Positions 19,511-30,953 of a DNA stretch of 64,000 nt are shown in pieces (within the stretch, counting starts at the first letter, position 1; every line of letters begins with the position of its first letter). Source of the DNA: Luteimonas terrae (lineage in GTDB: Bacteria > Pseudomonadota > Gammaproteobacteria > Xanthomonadales > Xanthomonadaceae); assembly GCF_004358165.1 (NCBI RefSeq), contig NZ_SMTG01000004.1:124001-188000 (forward strand), read 5' to 3'. The notes below the pieces were generated by a model, which worked only from the letters and a program-made list of their open reading frames with translations, made no database searches and had not been told where the DNA came from. The position numbers and the translations under genes were made by a program.

Positions 19511-21924
19511 GGAAGCAGCTCCGCACGCGCGGCTTCGATCGCCGCACGCTGGCGCGCAACCAGCAGCGACAGCACGAAGTTGCACAACACGCCGAGCGCG
19601 ACCGTGCTGCCGATCGCGCGCAGCACCGGAATCGACGACAGCGCGAGCAGGCTGAAGACCAGCAGGGTCATCAGACTGCAGACCAGGATCGCGTGCAGCG
19701 TGCGGATCTGGTCGGCACGATCGTCGCCGGCGTGCTCGAAGAACAGCGCGTAATCGAGGCCGAGGCCGGCGGCGAGGATCAGCGCGACCAGATGGAACAG
19801 GGTCAGTTCGACGCCGGCCAGTCGCAGCACGGCGACGATCACCAGCAAGGTCAGCAGCGTCGGCAGCAGCACGCGCCAGACGCGGCGCGGGCTGCGCAGC
19901 GCGATCCACACCGTGCCGACCAGCAGCACCAGCGCGACGGCCATCGCCGCGAGCACGCGGCCGCGGTATTCGACCACCAGCGATTCGGACGCGGCCTTCA
20001 TGTCGAGCAGGCGCACGTCGACATCGGCGGTGCGCGCCTGCGCGGCGAGTGCCTCGACATCGGCCGGATCGTCGAGACCGCTCAGCGAGACCAGCGCGGT
20101 CGAGCGGTCGTCGTGCTCGAGCAGCAGGCCCGACACCGCCGTCGCCAGCGGCGAGCCCTCCAGATCGGCGCGGGTAAGGGACGCGGCCGATTTCGCGCGG
20201 GCGACGTCCTCGACGAAGGGTTCGAACGCATCCTCGTTGAATTCCGAACCGGCCAGTGCCGCGGCGAGCATCGTGCGCAGCGTCGCGTCGTCCGGCAGCG
20301 CGGCCTGTCGTGCGCGCTGGACGTCCGCGGCGGGCAGATAGCGCGCGGCCATGTCGTAGCCGTCGAGATGCCCGTCGGCGACCAGCGCATCGAGCGCTGG
20401 GCGCAACGCCGCCGTCGCGTCGAGCACGGCATCGCTGCCCCGCGCCTGCGCGACCAGCACGTAACGCACGTCCGGCGCGCCGAGTTCGGCGCGCAGCTCG
20501 GTGTCGCGCTGCATCGAGGCCGGATCGACCGGCGTCAGCTTCGACAGGTCGTTCTGCCAGAACACGCCGGGGCTCCAGGCGATCGCGGCGACGGCGGCGA
20601 GTGCGAGGACCGCCAGCGACCACTTCGGTCGCGGCAGCGCCTCGATGCGATGCCACAGGCGCTGCAGGCGCGGCGAATCGGCGAGATCCGGCGGCGACGG
20701 GTCGACCAGACCCGGCAGCAGATAGCGCGTGGTCAACGCGGCGATGCCCAGCGCAAAGATCGTGAACACCGCGAGCTGGCGCAGGCCGTCGACGCCGGAG
20801 AACAGGAAGGTCGCGTAGGCGATGCAGGTCGCGACGACGCCGGTCGACAGCGCCGGCCACAGCCCCCGCACGTTGCGCCACGGCGACAGCCCGGCGCGCT
20901 GGTGGCTGAAGAAGTGGATCGGATAGTCCTGCACCACGCCGATCAGGGTGAAGCCGAAGGCGATGGTGATGCCGTGTACGCCGCCGGGGAACAGCAGCGC
21001 CACCGCGGTGAGGCCGGCGATGCCTGCACTGGCGAGCGGCAGCACGCCGAGCAGCGGCATCTTCCAGCTGCGATAGGCGATCAGCAGCAGCAGGATCAGG
21101 CCGATGGTGTCGACCATGCCGATGCGCTGCGCCTCGGCCTGCGTGCGGCCGCCGATGTCGACCGAGAACGCACCCGGACCGACGACGTCGAGGGTCGCGG
21201 TGCTGCCGGCGGCCTGCGTGGCGAAGGTGTCGCGGATGGTGCCGACCGCGTCGAGCTGGCCGGTCGGATCGAAGCCCGCCGCGCGCGTTTCGACCAGCAG
21301 CAAGGCCTGCGTGCCGGCCTTGTCGAACCACACGTCGTGCAGGCGCTGCGGCGCGCCGGCCGGCTGCCAGGCCTCGGCGAGCGCGAGGACTTCCAGCGTG
21401 GGATCGGATGGTATCAGGGGCTCGACGAGCCCCGCGGCGGGGGAACCGAGATCCTGCAGGCGCGCATCGAGCGCCTCGCGCAGCGTGTCGGCGTCGAGCG
21501 GCGCGGCGTCGAAGCTCGACGTCAGCAGATAGCGGTACGGCAGCAGGTCTTCGGGAAACGCATCGAGTCCGGCTTCGCCACCGTTGGTGACCAGCGTGTA
21601 GCGCGGGTCGTTGACCAGCGCGTCATGCAGTGCGCGCGAACGGTCGGCGAGTGCTTCGGGCGCTTCGCCCGAGATCGCCAGCATCAGCAGGCGCGAGCCC
21701 GGCCCGTCGCCGAGTTCCTCCATCAGCAGCCGCTGTTCGGGCGTGCGCGCATCGGGCAGGAAGCGGCGCAGGTCGCCGCTGAACTCCAGTCGGGCGCTCG
21801 CGAGCCAGCCCAGTGCGAGCAATGCCAGCAACCACAGGGCGGCCAGCGTCAGCCGCAGGCCGGGGCGCTGCAGCAGGCGGTCGCGGAATCCGGGCCGCCC
21901 GCTCAACGCGGGACGTCGTGGCAC
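19507..21924 (-). CDS. MMPL/RND-type exporter of the pigment cluster
   Basis: The 805-residue inner-membrane protein has an N-terminal helix, a large periplasmic domain, five to six helices, a second periplasmic domain and a second helix bundle, the usual RND repeat. Identifiable parts are GMVDTIGLILLLLIAYRSWKM and GLGLDYALFFEHAGDDRADQ in the transmembrane relay region. Aryl polyene clusters encode such an exporter to move the lipid-anchored pigment to the outer membrane. The start is ambiguous: GTG 21924 gives a 22-base overlap with the LolA-like gene, while TTG 21906 would overlap its stop as TTGA. Both are in frame. Confidence 0.9.
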   Translation of the reverse strand: MPRRPALSGRPGFRDRLLQRPGLRLTLAALWLLALLALGWLASARLEFSGDLRRFLPDARTPEQRLLMEELGDGPGSRLLMLAISGEAPEALADRSRALHDALVNDPRYTLVTNGGEAGLDAFPEDLLPYRYLLTSSFDAAPLDADTLREALDARLQDLGSPAAGLVEPLIPSDPTLEVLALAEAWQPAGAPQRLHDVWFDKAGTQALLLVETRAAGFDPTGQLDAVGTIRDTFATQAAGSTATLDVVGPGAFSVDIGGRTQAEAQRIGMVDTIGLILLLLIAYRSWKMPLLGVLPLASAGIAGLTAVALLFPGGVHGITIAFGFTLIGVVQDYPIHFFSHQRAGLSPWRNVRGLWPALSTGVVATCIAYATFLFSGVDGLRQLAVFTIFALGIAALTTRYLLPGLVDPSPPDLADSPRLQRLWHRIEALPRPKWSLAVLALAAVAAIAWSPGVFWQNDLSKLTPVDPASMQRDTELRAELGAPDVRYVLVAQARGSDAVLDATAALRPALDALVADGHLDGYDMAARYLPAADVQRARQAALPDDATLRTMLAAALAGSEFNEDAFEPFVEDVARAKSAASLTRADLEGSPLATAVSGLLLEHDDRSTALVSLSGLDDPADVEALAAQARTADVDVRLLDMKAASESLVVEYRGRVLAAMAVALVLLVGTVWIALRSPRRVWRVLLPTLLTLLVIVAVLRLAGVELTLFHLVALILAAGLGLDYALFFEHAGDDRADQIRTLHAILVCSLMTLLVFSLLALSSIPVLRAIGSTVALGVLCNFVLSLLVARQRAAIEAARAELLP

Positions 21925-22628
21925 AGCCGCTGCGCGGCGTCGAGCGAGTCGACCGCAGCGGCGGCGGTCGCGGCGCTGCCGAGCAGCGTCGGTTGCGCAT
22001 CCCCCTGCTTCGGGCGCGTCTCGATGCAGCGCAGTTCGGCGTCGCGGCCGCGCAGCACGATGGCGGTCACGCGACCGGCCAGGCGGGCATCGCGCGGGCT
22101 CAGGGTCAGCGTCCAGTCCGCCGGCACGCCGTCGGCCTCGAGGGCGTAGACGGTTTCCAGCGCCTTGCGGTCCCCGGCCAGCAGCGCACCGAAGCTGCCC
22201 TGCAACGCAGCGAGCTCGGGCACGCGCGCCAGCGAGAACGTGCGCGCAGCGCGGCCCTCGCGGGCGATCGTCGCCTCGGTGCCGCGGATGGTCGTGGTCT
22301 CGACGTAGGGCGTGCGCACTTCGCGCACCAGCGTGTCGGCGTCCGGGCGGCGGTATTCGCCCGAGAGCACCAGCGGGCGCTTGAGCATCGACGACACGCG
22401 CAGCTCCACGAACGGCGTGGCAGTGGCGCCGTGCTGGGTCAGGCGCTGCAGGATCCAGTCGGCGTCCACGCTGCGCGGCGCGACGGCGGCCGGCGCCGGC
22501 ACGCGGTCGCGCGACTGGCTGGCGCGCTGGGCGCCGTCAGCGCTCTGGGTCGCCGACCAGGCCGGCGCTGCGAGCATCGCCAGCAGCAGGCAACCCGCCT
22601 GCCACCGGTGCGGAAACGTGCGGGGCAT
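21903..22628 (-). CDS. LolA-like periplasmic carrier protein
   Basis: The 241-residue protein starts with a signal peptide (MPRTFPHRWQAGCLLLAMLAAPAWS), and its mature part has the LolA-type barrel pattern: FVELRVSSMLKRPLVLSGEYRRP and VRTPYVETTTIRG. It probably shuttles the lipid-linked pigment through the periplasm with the MMPL exporter. Starts at 22637 or 22649 are also possible. The first 92 bases overlap the end of the LpxL-like acyltransferase in another frame, which is unusual but supported by the signal peptide on one side and the continuous frame on the other. Confidence 0.83.
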   Translation of the reverse strand: MPRTFPHRWQAGCLLLAMLAAPAWSATQSADGAQRASQSRDRVPAPAAVAPRSVDADWILQRLTQHGATATPFVELRVSSMLKRPLVLSGEYRRPDADTLVREVRTPYVETTTIRGTEATIAREGRAARTFSLARVPELAALQGSFGALLAGDRKALETVYALEADGVPADWTLTLSPRDARLAGRVTAIVLRGRDAELRCIETRPKQGDAQPTLLGSAATAAAAVDSLDAAQRLCHDVPR

Positions 22629-23526
22629 CGGCGCCATTCCAGAAGTCATAGAAGTTGAACCAGTTGTAGGGAGCGCTGCGGGCGTGATGTTCGAGGCGCG
22701 CGGCATAACGGTGGATGAGCGCGGACACGCCCGCCTGGCGCTCGCGACGCGGCAGGTCGATGCCGTCGCTGAAAGGCTCGAACACCAGGTCGTAGCGGTT
22801 GCCCCCACGGTACAGGCCGAAGGCCAACATCACCGGCGCCTTCAGCACCGAGGCGAGCAGCCAGGGCGCCACCGGAAACGGCGCCGGCGCACCGAGGAAC
22901 GGCACCGGCAGCGTGGCGCCGCCCTCCTGGCTGCGGTCGACCAGCAGCGCGACCATCGCGCCCTGCGCCAGGCCGTCCTGGATCGCCAGCGCCACCGACG
23001 GGCCGTCGGCACCCGCGTCGATGACGGTCGCGGCGACCTCCGGGTTGAGCGCTTCGAGCAGCTCGGTCATCGCCTGACCGTGCGCGCGGTCGAGCACGAC
23101 GCGGATCTTGTAGTCGGGCCGCTGGCTGGCGAGCACGCGCAACACTTCGAAACTGCCCAGATGCGAGCCGAACAGCAGCACGCCGCGGCCCGTGTCCAGA
23201 TGCCCGTGCAGGATGTCCAAGCCCTGCGCGTCGACGTCGAAGCGACGCGTGTTCTCGCTGAGCAGGAACAACCGGTCCAGGATGGTCGCCGCGAAGGTGC
23301 GGAAGTGCCGCGCGACCTCGCCCAGCCGCGCGGGCCGGCCGAACATGCGCGACAGGTAGCGCCGCGAATCGCGACGTTCGGCACCCCGGCGGATCATGAA
23401 GTACAGCGAGATCGGATACAGCAGCGCGCGTGCCGGCGCCCGTCCGCAGTTCGAGGCGAACACCAGCAGCGATCGCAACGCCAGCCGCCCGCCGCCCTCG
23501 CGGCGCGCCTTCCACGCGCTGCTCAT
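22537..23526 (-). CDS. LpxL/HtrB-like lipid acyltransferase
   Basis: The 329-residue protein belongs to the lysophospholipid/lipid A acyltransferase family: FGSHLGSFEVLR carries the HxxxxE-type catalytic pattern, and LLVDRSQEGG is followed by a substrate groove (VPFLGAPAPFPVAPWLLA). It likely adds an acyl group to the pigment's head or lipid anchor at the inner membrane. The family usually ends near NWFNFYDFW. Here about 33 residues (GADAPHVS to GDPER) run beyond it, over the start of the LolA-like gene. Its ATG overlaps the hot-dog gene's stop as ATGA. Confidence 0.87.
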   Translation of the reverse strand: MSSAWKARREGGGRLALRSLLVFASNCGRAPARALLYPISLYFMIRRGAERRDSRRYLSRMFGRPARLGEVARHFRTFAATILDRLFLLSENTRRFDVDAQGLDILHGHLDTGRGVLLFGSHLGSFEVLRVLASQRPDYKIRVVLDRAHGQAMTELLEALNPEVAATVIDAGADGPSVALAIQDGLAQGAMVALLVDRSQEGGATLPVPFLGAPAPFPVAPWLLASVLKAPVMLAFGLYRGGNRYDLVFEPFSDGIDLPRRERQAGVSALIHRYAARLEHHARSAPYNWFNFYDFWNGADAPHVSAPVAGGLPAAGDARSAGLVGDPER

Positions 23527-23837
23527 GCCTGCGCGAGACCGTCGGCGACGACGTCGCCACTGGCGAGCAGCACGCCCGCGCGCTCCACGCGGAAGCGCCA
23601 GCGCGGCGCGCCGTCGCGGCGCATGTCCTCGAGCACGATCGCCGCCGCTTCCCCCGGCAGCAGCGGCTGCACGAACTTCACCTGCGGCAGTCGCAATGCG
23701 TCCTGCGGGCCGTATGCGGCTTCGATCGCGTCGATGACCCGGTCGAGGATCACCACGCCCGGCACCAGCGGCCGGCCGGGAAAATGGCCGGGCAGGCAGG
23801 GATGCGCGGCATCGACGACGAACACGTGCGACGTCAT
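23523..23837 (-). CDS. Hot-dog fold dehydratase/thioesterase-like protein (ApeI-like)
   Basis: The 104-residue protein has the FabA/FabZ-like core HPCLPGHFPGRPLVPGVVILDRV, where the HFPGxPxxPGV element is diagnostic, followed by KFVQPLLPGEAA. In aryl polyene clusters a protein of this type works as a second dehydratase or as a thioesterase-like helper. Which role applies here is not resolvable. It follows the PlsC-like gene with a 3-base gap and overlaps the next gene by 4 bases. Confidence 0.87.
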   Translation of the reverse strand: MTSHVFVVDAAHPCLPGHFPGRPLVPGVVILDRVIDAIEAAYGPQDALRLPQVKFVQPLLPGEAAAIVLEDMRRDGAPRWRFRVERAGVLLASGDVVADGLAQA

Positions 23838-23840
23838 CGC

Positions 23841-24611
23841 TCAGCGCCTGCCGAGCATCGCGGCCACGGCGTCCTGCGCTTCGCGGGCGACGGCCTGCCG
23901 GCCGGCGGCGCCGGCGCGGCCTTCGACACGGATCGGCGTGCCCACGGTGGCACGCATCGGGCCGCGGCAGGTGCGGAAGAAGCCGGTCGGCGGCAGCACC
24001 TTGCCGGTGCCGTGCAGCGCGATCGGCAGCACGTCGACGCCGGCGTCGATCGCCGCCTGGAACGACCCCGACTTGAACTCGCCCAGACGGCCGTCACGCG
24101 AGCGCGTGCCTTCGGGAAACAGGCACAGCGACTTGCCCGAACCGAGCAGCCCGCTGACCTGGCGCCGCAGCAGCGGCCCGGCGCGGCGGTCTTCGCGGCT
24201 GATGAAGAGCATGCCGGTGGCGCGCGCGTAGGTGCACAGGAACGGCACGCGGCGCATCTCGTCCTTGAGCAGGAAGCGCAGCGGCACCGGCACGGCCATG
24301 AACAGCACGCAGATGTCGAGCAGCGATTCGTGGTTGGCGACGACGAGGTAGGGGCGGTTCCAGTCGACCGCTTCGGCGCCTTCGACCGTCAGACCACCCG
24401 CGGGCCCGACCAGACCCGGCGCCCAGTGCGTGCGCGCCATCTCCAGCGCGAGCTCGGGCCGGCCGGTCAGCGCCTGCCGGATCAGGGACACGCTGATCCA
24501 GCCCGCCGTCCATAGCAGGGTGTACAGGCATTCCAGGACGTTGATCGCGCGTGCGGACAGGGCCGCGAACGCCGCGGCCCCGGTTGCGGCACGGGTCTGT
24601 CGGTATTCCAT
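23841..24611 (-). CDS. PlsC-like 1-acyl-glycerol-phosphate acyltransferase
   Basis: The 256-residue protein carries the acyltransferase motifs in order: NHESLLD (HxxxxD), LFISREDRR, FPEGTRSRDGRLG and a late VLPIALHGTG block. An N-terminal hydrophobic helix (VLECLYTLLWTAGWISVSLI) ties it to the inner membrane. In an aryl polyene context it probably builds the lipid or acyl moiety to which the polyene is esterified, rather than ordinary phosphatidate. It sits 63 bases downstream of the membrane-protein gene on the same strand. Confidence 0.88.
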   Translation of the reverse strand: MEYRQTRAATGAAAFAALSARAINVLECLYTLLWTAGWISVSLIRQALTGRPELALEMARTHWAPGLVGPAGGLTVEGAEAVDWNRPYLVVANHESLLDICVLFMAVPVPLRFLLKDEMRRVPFLCTYARATGMLFISREDRRAGPLLRRQVSGLLGSGKSLCLFPEGTRSRDGRLGEFKSGSFQAAIDAGVDVLPIALHGTGKVLPPTGFFRTCRGPMRATVGTPIRVEGRAGAAGRQAVAREAQDAVAAMLGRR

Positions 24612-24674
24612 CGGGCGACAAGGATATCGCGTGTGACAGCCGCAAATCGCGCCGTTTGCGTTCAGGCGCCGGCT

Positions 24675-25361
24675 TCAGCGCAGCAGATCGCGCCAGAACA
24701 TCGGGCCGAGCCCGGCCAGCTTGCGCAGAAATCCGAGAAATCCGTCATAGCGACCGGGGAACCGCCGCTTGCGGTACGCGAACTCGACGATGAAGAACCC
24801 GCCGATGACGCCGTAATTGAGCAGGTTGGCCCACAGCGACCACTGCTCCTGGGTGATCGGCAGCGGCGAGGGCACGCCCAGGCTCTCCAGCAGGCCGGAC
24901 GGACTGGCGATCAGCGCCAGCGTCAGGCTGGCGCCGGCCATGCCCAGCAGCACGATGGCCCAGGCCGCGGTCAGGCCGCGGGTATAGCGCTGCAGATCGG
25001 GCGCGAGCGCGGCGGCATCGCCGGCCTCCTCGATGCCGACCACGATCCGCGTGATCAGCGGCACCGAGCCGGGCCTGAGCGTGCGCGCGAAGATCCATGC
25101 GATGCCGACCACGAACACCACCGGCACCAGCAGCAGCGGCAGCGCGGCATGGCCCGCGTCGTAGAGCCCCCACGCGCCCCAGAGCAACAGGGGCGTCGCG
25201 ACGAACGCCAGCGGGCGCCGCGCCAGCAGCGGCTCGACGACGAACATCGCGATCAGCGCAACGAGTGCGCCGAGCGCGAGGCCGTCGTGCTGGAAGACGC
25301 TCGCCAGATGCGCCAGGGCCGTGTATCCGAGCCCCAGCAGCAGTTGCAGCAGCAGGATCAA
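24675..25361 (-). CDS. COG4648-like membrane protein of the pigment cluster, TTG start
   Basis: The 228-residue integral membrane protein has about six hydrophobic helices (LILLLQLLLGLGYTALAHL, LALGALVALIAMFVVEPLL and others) and ends in a basic segment, YRKRRFPGRYDGFLGFLR. It matches the predicted-membrane-protein family found in aryl polyene clusters, whose job is unknown. The only start consistent with its first helix is TTG at 25361, which overlaps the acyl carrier protein's stop as TTGA, implying coupled translation. A longer frame upstream to 26090 runs through the carrier-protein and halogenase genes and is not used. Confidence 0.8.
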   Translation of the reverse strand: MILLLQLLLGLGYTALAHLASVFQHDGLALGALVALIAMFVVEPLLARRPLAFVATPLLLWGAWGLYDAGHAALPLLLVPVVFVVGIAWIFARTLRPGSVPLITRIVVGIEEAGDAAALAPDLQRYTRGLTAAWAIVLLGMAGASLTLALIASPSGLLESLGVPSPLPITQEQWSLWANLLNYGVIGGFFIVEFAYRKRRFPGRYDGFLGFLRKLAGLGPMFWRDLLR

Positions 25362-25627
25362 GTGGTGCGGTGCTGCTCGACGTGCGCGGAGAGCGCACGC
25401 AGCGAGGCGAAGATCTTCCGGTTCTCGTCGTTGTCCGAGCGCAGCTGGAAGCCGTAGCGCTTGCTGATCGCCAGCGCCAGCTCCAGCGCATCGATCGAAT
25501 CCAGACCCAGGCCAGCGTTGAACAGCGGGGCTTCGGGATCGATGTCGGCCGCCTGCACGTCCTCCAGGTTCAGACTCTCGACCAGCAGGTCGGCGAGGGC
25601 GCGTTCGGCTTCGGTTTGGGCGGACAT
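25358..25627 (-). CDS. xanC: Acyl carrier protein, XanC-like
   Basis: The 89-residue protein has the phosphopantetheine site GLDSIDALELALAI (Ser about residue 45). It should carry the aryl starter and growing polyene. It begins at ATG 25627 and is the first gene of the leftward operon, about 128 bases from the divergent halogenase. The symbol follows the Xanthomonas pigment carrier protein by function and position, not by a database match. Only one carrier protein is visible in the window. Confidence 0.85.
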   Translation of the reverse strand: MSAQTEAERALADLLVESLNLEDVQAADIDPEAPLFNAGLGLDSIDALELALAISKRYGFQLRSDNDENRKIFASLRALSAHVEQHRTT

Positions 25628-25755
25628 CGGGACTTCCGGGACAGGACTGGGGTGCAACGATCCGGCATCGGCACCGCGCGTGCAAGCGCTGCGGACCGCC
25701 TACGGGGCTTGCCGCTATCATGCGCGACTGTCCGCACGCCGCCTGCAGATCCACG

Positions 25756-27122
25756 ATGAACCCGACCCCGCCCCCGACCGCAAGTGACACCGCCGAGCGC
25801 GCCAGGCTCGACGTCGACGTGCTGGTCATCGGCGGCGGTCCGGCGGGCACCACCGCGGCCACGACGCTGGCCCGGCGGGGCTGGAAGGTCCTGCTGCTGG
25901 AGAAGGACGTGCATCCGCGCTTCCACATCGGCGAGTCGCTGCTGCCGATGAACCTGCCGATCCTCGAACGCCTCGGCGTGCTGGAGCAGGTTCGTGCGAT
26001 GGGCACGCTCAAGCTCGGCGCCGATTTCCCCGTGCACGACGCCGACGACACCACCCACGTGTTCCGCTTCGACCGCGCGCTCGATCCCAAGTTCGGCTAC
26101 GCCTTCCAGGTGCGCCGCTCCGAGTTCGACGCGATGCTGTTCGACAATGCGCGCGCCAACGGCGTCGACGCGCGCATGCGGGTCAAGGTCGAGTCGCTGG
26201 TCCACGATGCCGACGGGCGTCCGACGGGCGCGGTCGCGCGCGATGCCGAAGGCGACCGGCTCGATGTCACGATGCGCTACCTCGTCGATGCCAGCGGCCG
26301 CGACACGTTCCTGGGCAGCAGGCTCAAGCTCAAGCGCAAGAGCACCAAGCACCAGTCGGCGGCGATCTTCAGCCACTTCCGCGGCGTGCAGCGTCGCGAT
26401 GGCGACGATGCCGGCAACATCACCGTCGACCGTTTCGAATACGGCTGGTACTGGCTGATTCCGCTCGGCGACGACGTCATGAGCGTCGGCGCGGTGTGTT
26501 TCCCCGAGTACCTCAAGCAACGCCAGGGCCTCGACAACGAGACGTTCCTGATGCGCACGCTGATGCGCACGCCGTCGGTGGCCCGGCGGATGGCCGGCGC
26601 GGAGCGCGTCGCCCCGGTCCATGCCACGGGCAACTACTCCTACGACTGCACGCGCATGACCGGCCCGGGCTGGGTCATGGCCGGCGATGCATATGCCTTC
26701 ATCGATCCGGTGTTTTCCTCGGGCGTGTATCTGGGCATGAACAGTGCCGAACATGCCGCCGATGTGGTCGACGGCAGCCTGCGCGACCCCGCCTGCGAAC
26801 ACGCCCTGCAGCGCGCGATGGAACGTCGCCTGCGACGCGGCCTGCGCCACTTCAGCTGGTTCATCCATCGCTTCACCACGCCGGTCATGCAGCGCCTGTT
26901 CGCGGCGCCGCGCAACGACTGGCAGCTCGAGCAGGCCGTGATCTCGATGCTGGCCGGCGACGTTTTCGACAATCCCGCGGTGTTGCGCCGCCTGCGCCTG
27001 TTCCGCCTGGTCTACGCGGTCAATGCGATCGCGATCGCACCGGCGGCATTGCGCGGCTGGTTCGCGCGCCGTCGCCAGGTCCGCGCGCAGTTCCGTGGCG
27101 ACACCCTGCACGAGGGCAATCC

Positions 27123-27126
<4 letters not shown>
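25756..27126 (+). CDS. Flavin-dependent halogenase-family protein (second of two in the pigment cluster)
   Basis: The 456-residue protein has the FAD fold VLVIGGGPAGTTAATTLARR, FHIGESLLPMNL, Lys86 in TLKLGADF at the catalytic-lysine position, WxWxIP as WYWLIP (residues 231-236), and FIDPVFSSGVYLG, the Fx.Px.Sx.G signature. It resembles phenol- and pyrrole-type halogenases more than tryptophan 7-halogenase in length. The expected reaction is bromination of the hydroxybenzoyl ring or polyene. Its stop overlaps the chorismatase GTG start (GTGA), so the two are translated together. Confidence 0.85.
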
Positions 27127-29296
<2,170 letters not shown>

Positions 29297-29395
29297 GCGC
29301 GGCCTTTTCGTCGCAGGACGCTCCCCGCTGACGCCGCAATCTTGCCGCTAGACTGGCGCGGCGCCACCACCGGCGCGCCGCCCATCGAGCCTTCC

Positions 29396-30241
29396 ATGTC
29401 GCCAGCCCGCCACGCCGTGTTCGGCCATCCGGTCGTCCATTCGCTGTCCCCGCGCATCCACGGCGCGTTCGGCGCGCAGACCGGGATCGCGGTTGCCTAC
29501 GAGGCGATCGATGCGGGGCCGGCCACGTTCGCCGATGCGCTGGCGGCGTTCGCGGCCGCGGGCGGCACCGGCGCCAACGTGACCCTGCCGCTGAAGGAGC
29601 TGGCGTTCGACCTGGCCGCGACGCGCAGCGAGCGCGCCGAGCGGGCCGGCGCGGTCAATACGCTGGTGCGTCGCGGTGAGACCTGGCATGGCGACAACAC
29701 CGACGGCGCGGGGCTGGTCCGCGATCTCACCGACCGCCGCGGGCTCGACCTGCGCGGTCGTCGCACGTTGTTGATCGGCGCAGGCGGCGCGGCGCGCGGT
29801 GTCGCGCCGGCACTGCTCGATGCCGGCATCCCCGATCTCTTCGTGGTCAACCGCACGCCGGCGCGCACCGACGCGCTGGCCGATGCCCTGGGCGAGCCGG
29901 GACGCGTCCATCCGCGCCATTTCGAACAGCTCGGCGAGCTGGGCGAGTTCGAGCTGATCATCAATGCGACGTCGGCGGGACGTGGCGGCACGTTTCCGGC
30001 GCTGCCGCGTTCGCTGGTGGGCATGCGCACCGTGGCCGTCGACCTCAGCTATGGCGAAGCCTCGGTGCCGTTCCTCGCCTGGGCACGCGCGCACGACGTG
30101 CGCGATGTCATCGACGGACTGGGCATGCTGGTCGAACAGGCCGCCGAGAGTTTCGAGCTGTGGCACGGCGTGCGACCGGAAACCGCGGCCGTGTTCGAGG
30201 CGCTGCAGGCGCGCAACGCCTCGCTGGTCACCGCGGACTGA
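29396..30241 (+). CDS. aroE: Shikimate dehydrogenase
   Basis: The 281-residue enzyme reduces 3-dehydroshikimate to shikimate with NADPH. It has the substrate motif [11 protein letters not shown], the catalytic lysine in NVTLPLKE, the aspartate in NTDGAG, the dinucleotide loop [12 protein letters not shown] and the NATSAG segment. It lies 99 bases after hemB. The pathway leads to chorismate, the substrate of the chorismatase 1.2 kb upstream, so the neighbourhood may keep pigment precursor supply together, although hemB stands between them. Confidence 0.95.
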   Translation: MSPARHAVFGHPVVHSLSPRIHGAFGAQTGIAVAYEAIDAGPATFADALAAFAAAGGTGANVTLPLKELAFDLAATRSERAERAGAVNTLVRRGETWHGDNTDGAGLVRDLTDRRGLDLRGRRTLLIGAGGAARGVAPALLDAGIPDLFVVNRTPARTDALADALGEPGRVHPRHFEQLGELGEFELIINATSAGRGGTFPALPRSLVGMRTVAVDLSYGEASVPFLAWARAHDVRDVIDGLGMLVEQAAESFELWHGVRPETAAVFEALQARNASLVTAD

Positions 30242-30246
30242 CGCGC

Positions 30247-30582
30247 ATGGCCCTCCAGGACATCGGGATGATGATCATCGGCCAGCTGCCGGGACGCCTG
30301 CCCGTCATCATCGCGCTGGTGGTCGGACTGGTGCTGGTCGCGCAACGCCGTGCGCTGTCGCCCGCGTCGCGCAAGCTGGGCGTGCTGGGCTTCTGCGTGC
30401 TGCTGGCCGCCAACCTGCTCGGCCTGATCGCCTGGCCGCTGGCGCAGGCCTGGATCATCCATGCGGCGATGCCGGCATCGCAGATGTCGATGGCATTCGC
30501 GCTGCTGTCGGTGCCGCTGGCACTGCTCGATGCCGCCGGCCTGGTGTTGCTGGCACTGGCGATCGTGCGCCGCGCGGACTGA
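30247..30582 (+). CDS. Small integral membrane protein, unknown
   Basis: The 111-residue protein has three to four hydrophobic segments (LPVIIALVVGLVLVA, LGVLGFCVLLAANLLGLIAW, FALLSVPLALLDAAGLVLLA), so nearly all of it sits in the membrane. No family is recognised. It starts 5 bases after aroE's stop and is followed after 5 bases by the YkgJ-like gene, so the three probably form an operon. Confidence 0.72.
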   Translation: MALQDIGMMIIGQLPGRLPVIIALVVGLVLVAQRRALSPASRKLGVLGFCVLLAANLLGLIAWPLAQAWIIHAAMPASQMSMAFALLSVPLALLDAAGLVLLALAIVRRAD

Positions 30583-30587
30583 CCCGA

Positions 30588-30842
30588 GTGGATTGCCGGG
30601 ACGGCTGCGCGGCCTGCTGCATCGCGCCTTCGATCACGTCGCCGATTCCCGGCATGCCGGACGGCAAGCCGGCAGGCGTGGCCTGCGTGCAGCTCGACGA
30701 CCGGCTGCGCTGTCGCCTGTTCGGACGGCCGGAACGACCGGCCTTCTGTGGTTCGCTGCGCCCGGCGCCCGACATGTGCGGCACATCGCGCGCCGCGGCA
30801 TTCTCGACGCTCGAAGCACTGGAGCAGGCCACGGCGCCCTGA
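30588..30842 (+). CDS. YkgJ-family cysteine-cluster protein, GTG start
   Basis: The 84-residue protein begins with CRDGCAACCIAPSITSPIPG and carries two more cysteine pairs (VACVQLDDRLRC and FCGSLRP followed by MCG). That is the UPF0153/YkgJ pattern of metal or Fe-S binding small proteins. GTG 30588 is chosen because the first cysteine of the motif follows two residues later; no ATG lies in between. The biochemical role of the family is not established. It ends an apparent aroE operon. Confidence 0.8.
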   Translation: MDCRDGCAACCIAPSITSPIPGMPDGKPAGVACVQLDDRLRCRLFGRPERPAFCGSLRPAPDMCGTSRAAAFSTLEALEQATAP

Positions 30843-30908
30843 GGGCGTCTGCCCCCGTGTCCGACCTTCGCGGGCACAGCAGACGATCGACTCGAAACAC
30901 CCTCCACG

Positions 30909-30931
30909 AAAAAGGGCGGCCGAAGCCGCCC
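30909..30931 (-). terminator. Intrinsic terminator of csbD
   Basis: Read on the minus strand, GGGCGGC and GCCGCCC form a perfect 7-base stem with a 4-base loop, followed by five T residues (AAAAA at 30909-30913 on the plus strand). It lies 23 bases after the csbD stop. It can also stop transcription from the aroE operon. Confidence 0.85.
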
Positions 30932-30953
30932 CATCTGTGACCTGCGTGGCGCC

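Noticed and set aside
19693-22149. An 818-codon open frame on the plus strand
   Set aside because: It is antisense to the MMPL exporter and is Gln/Arg-rich with no domain.
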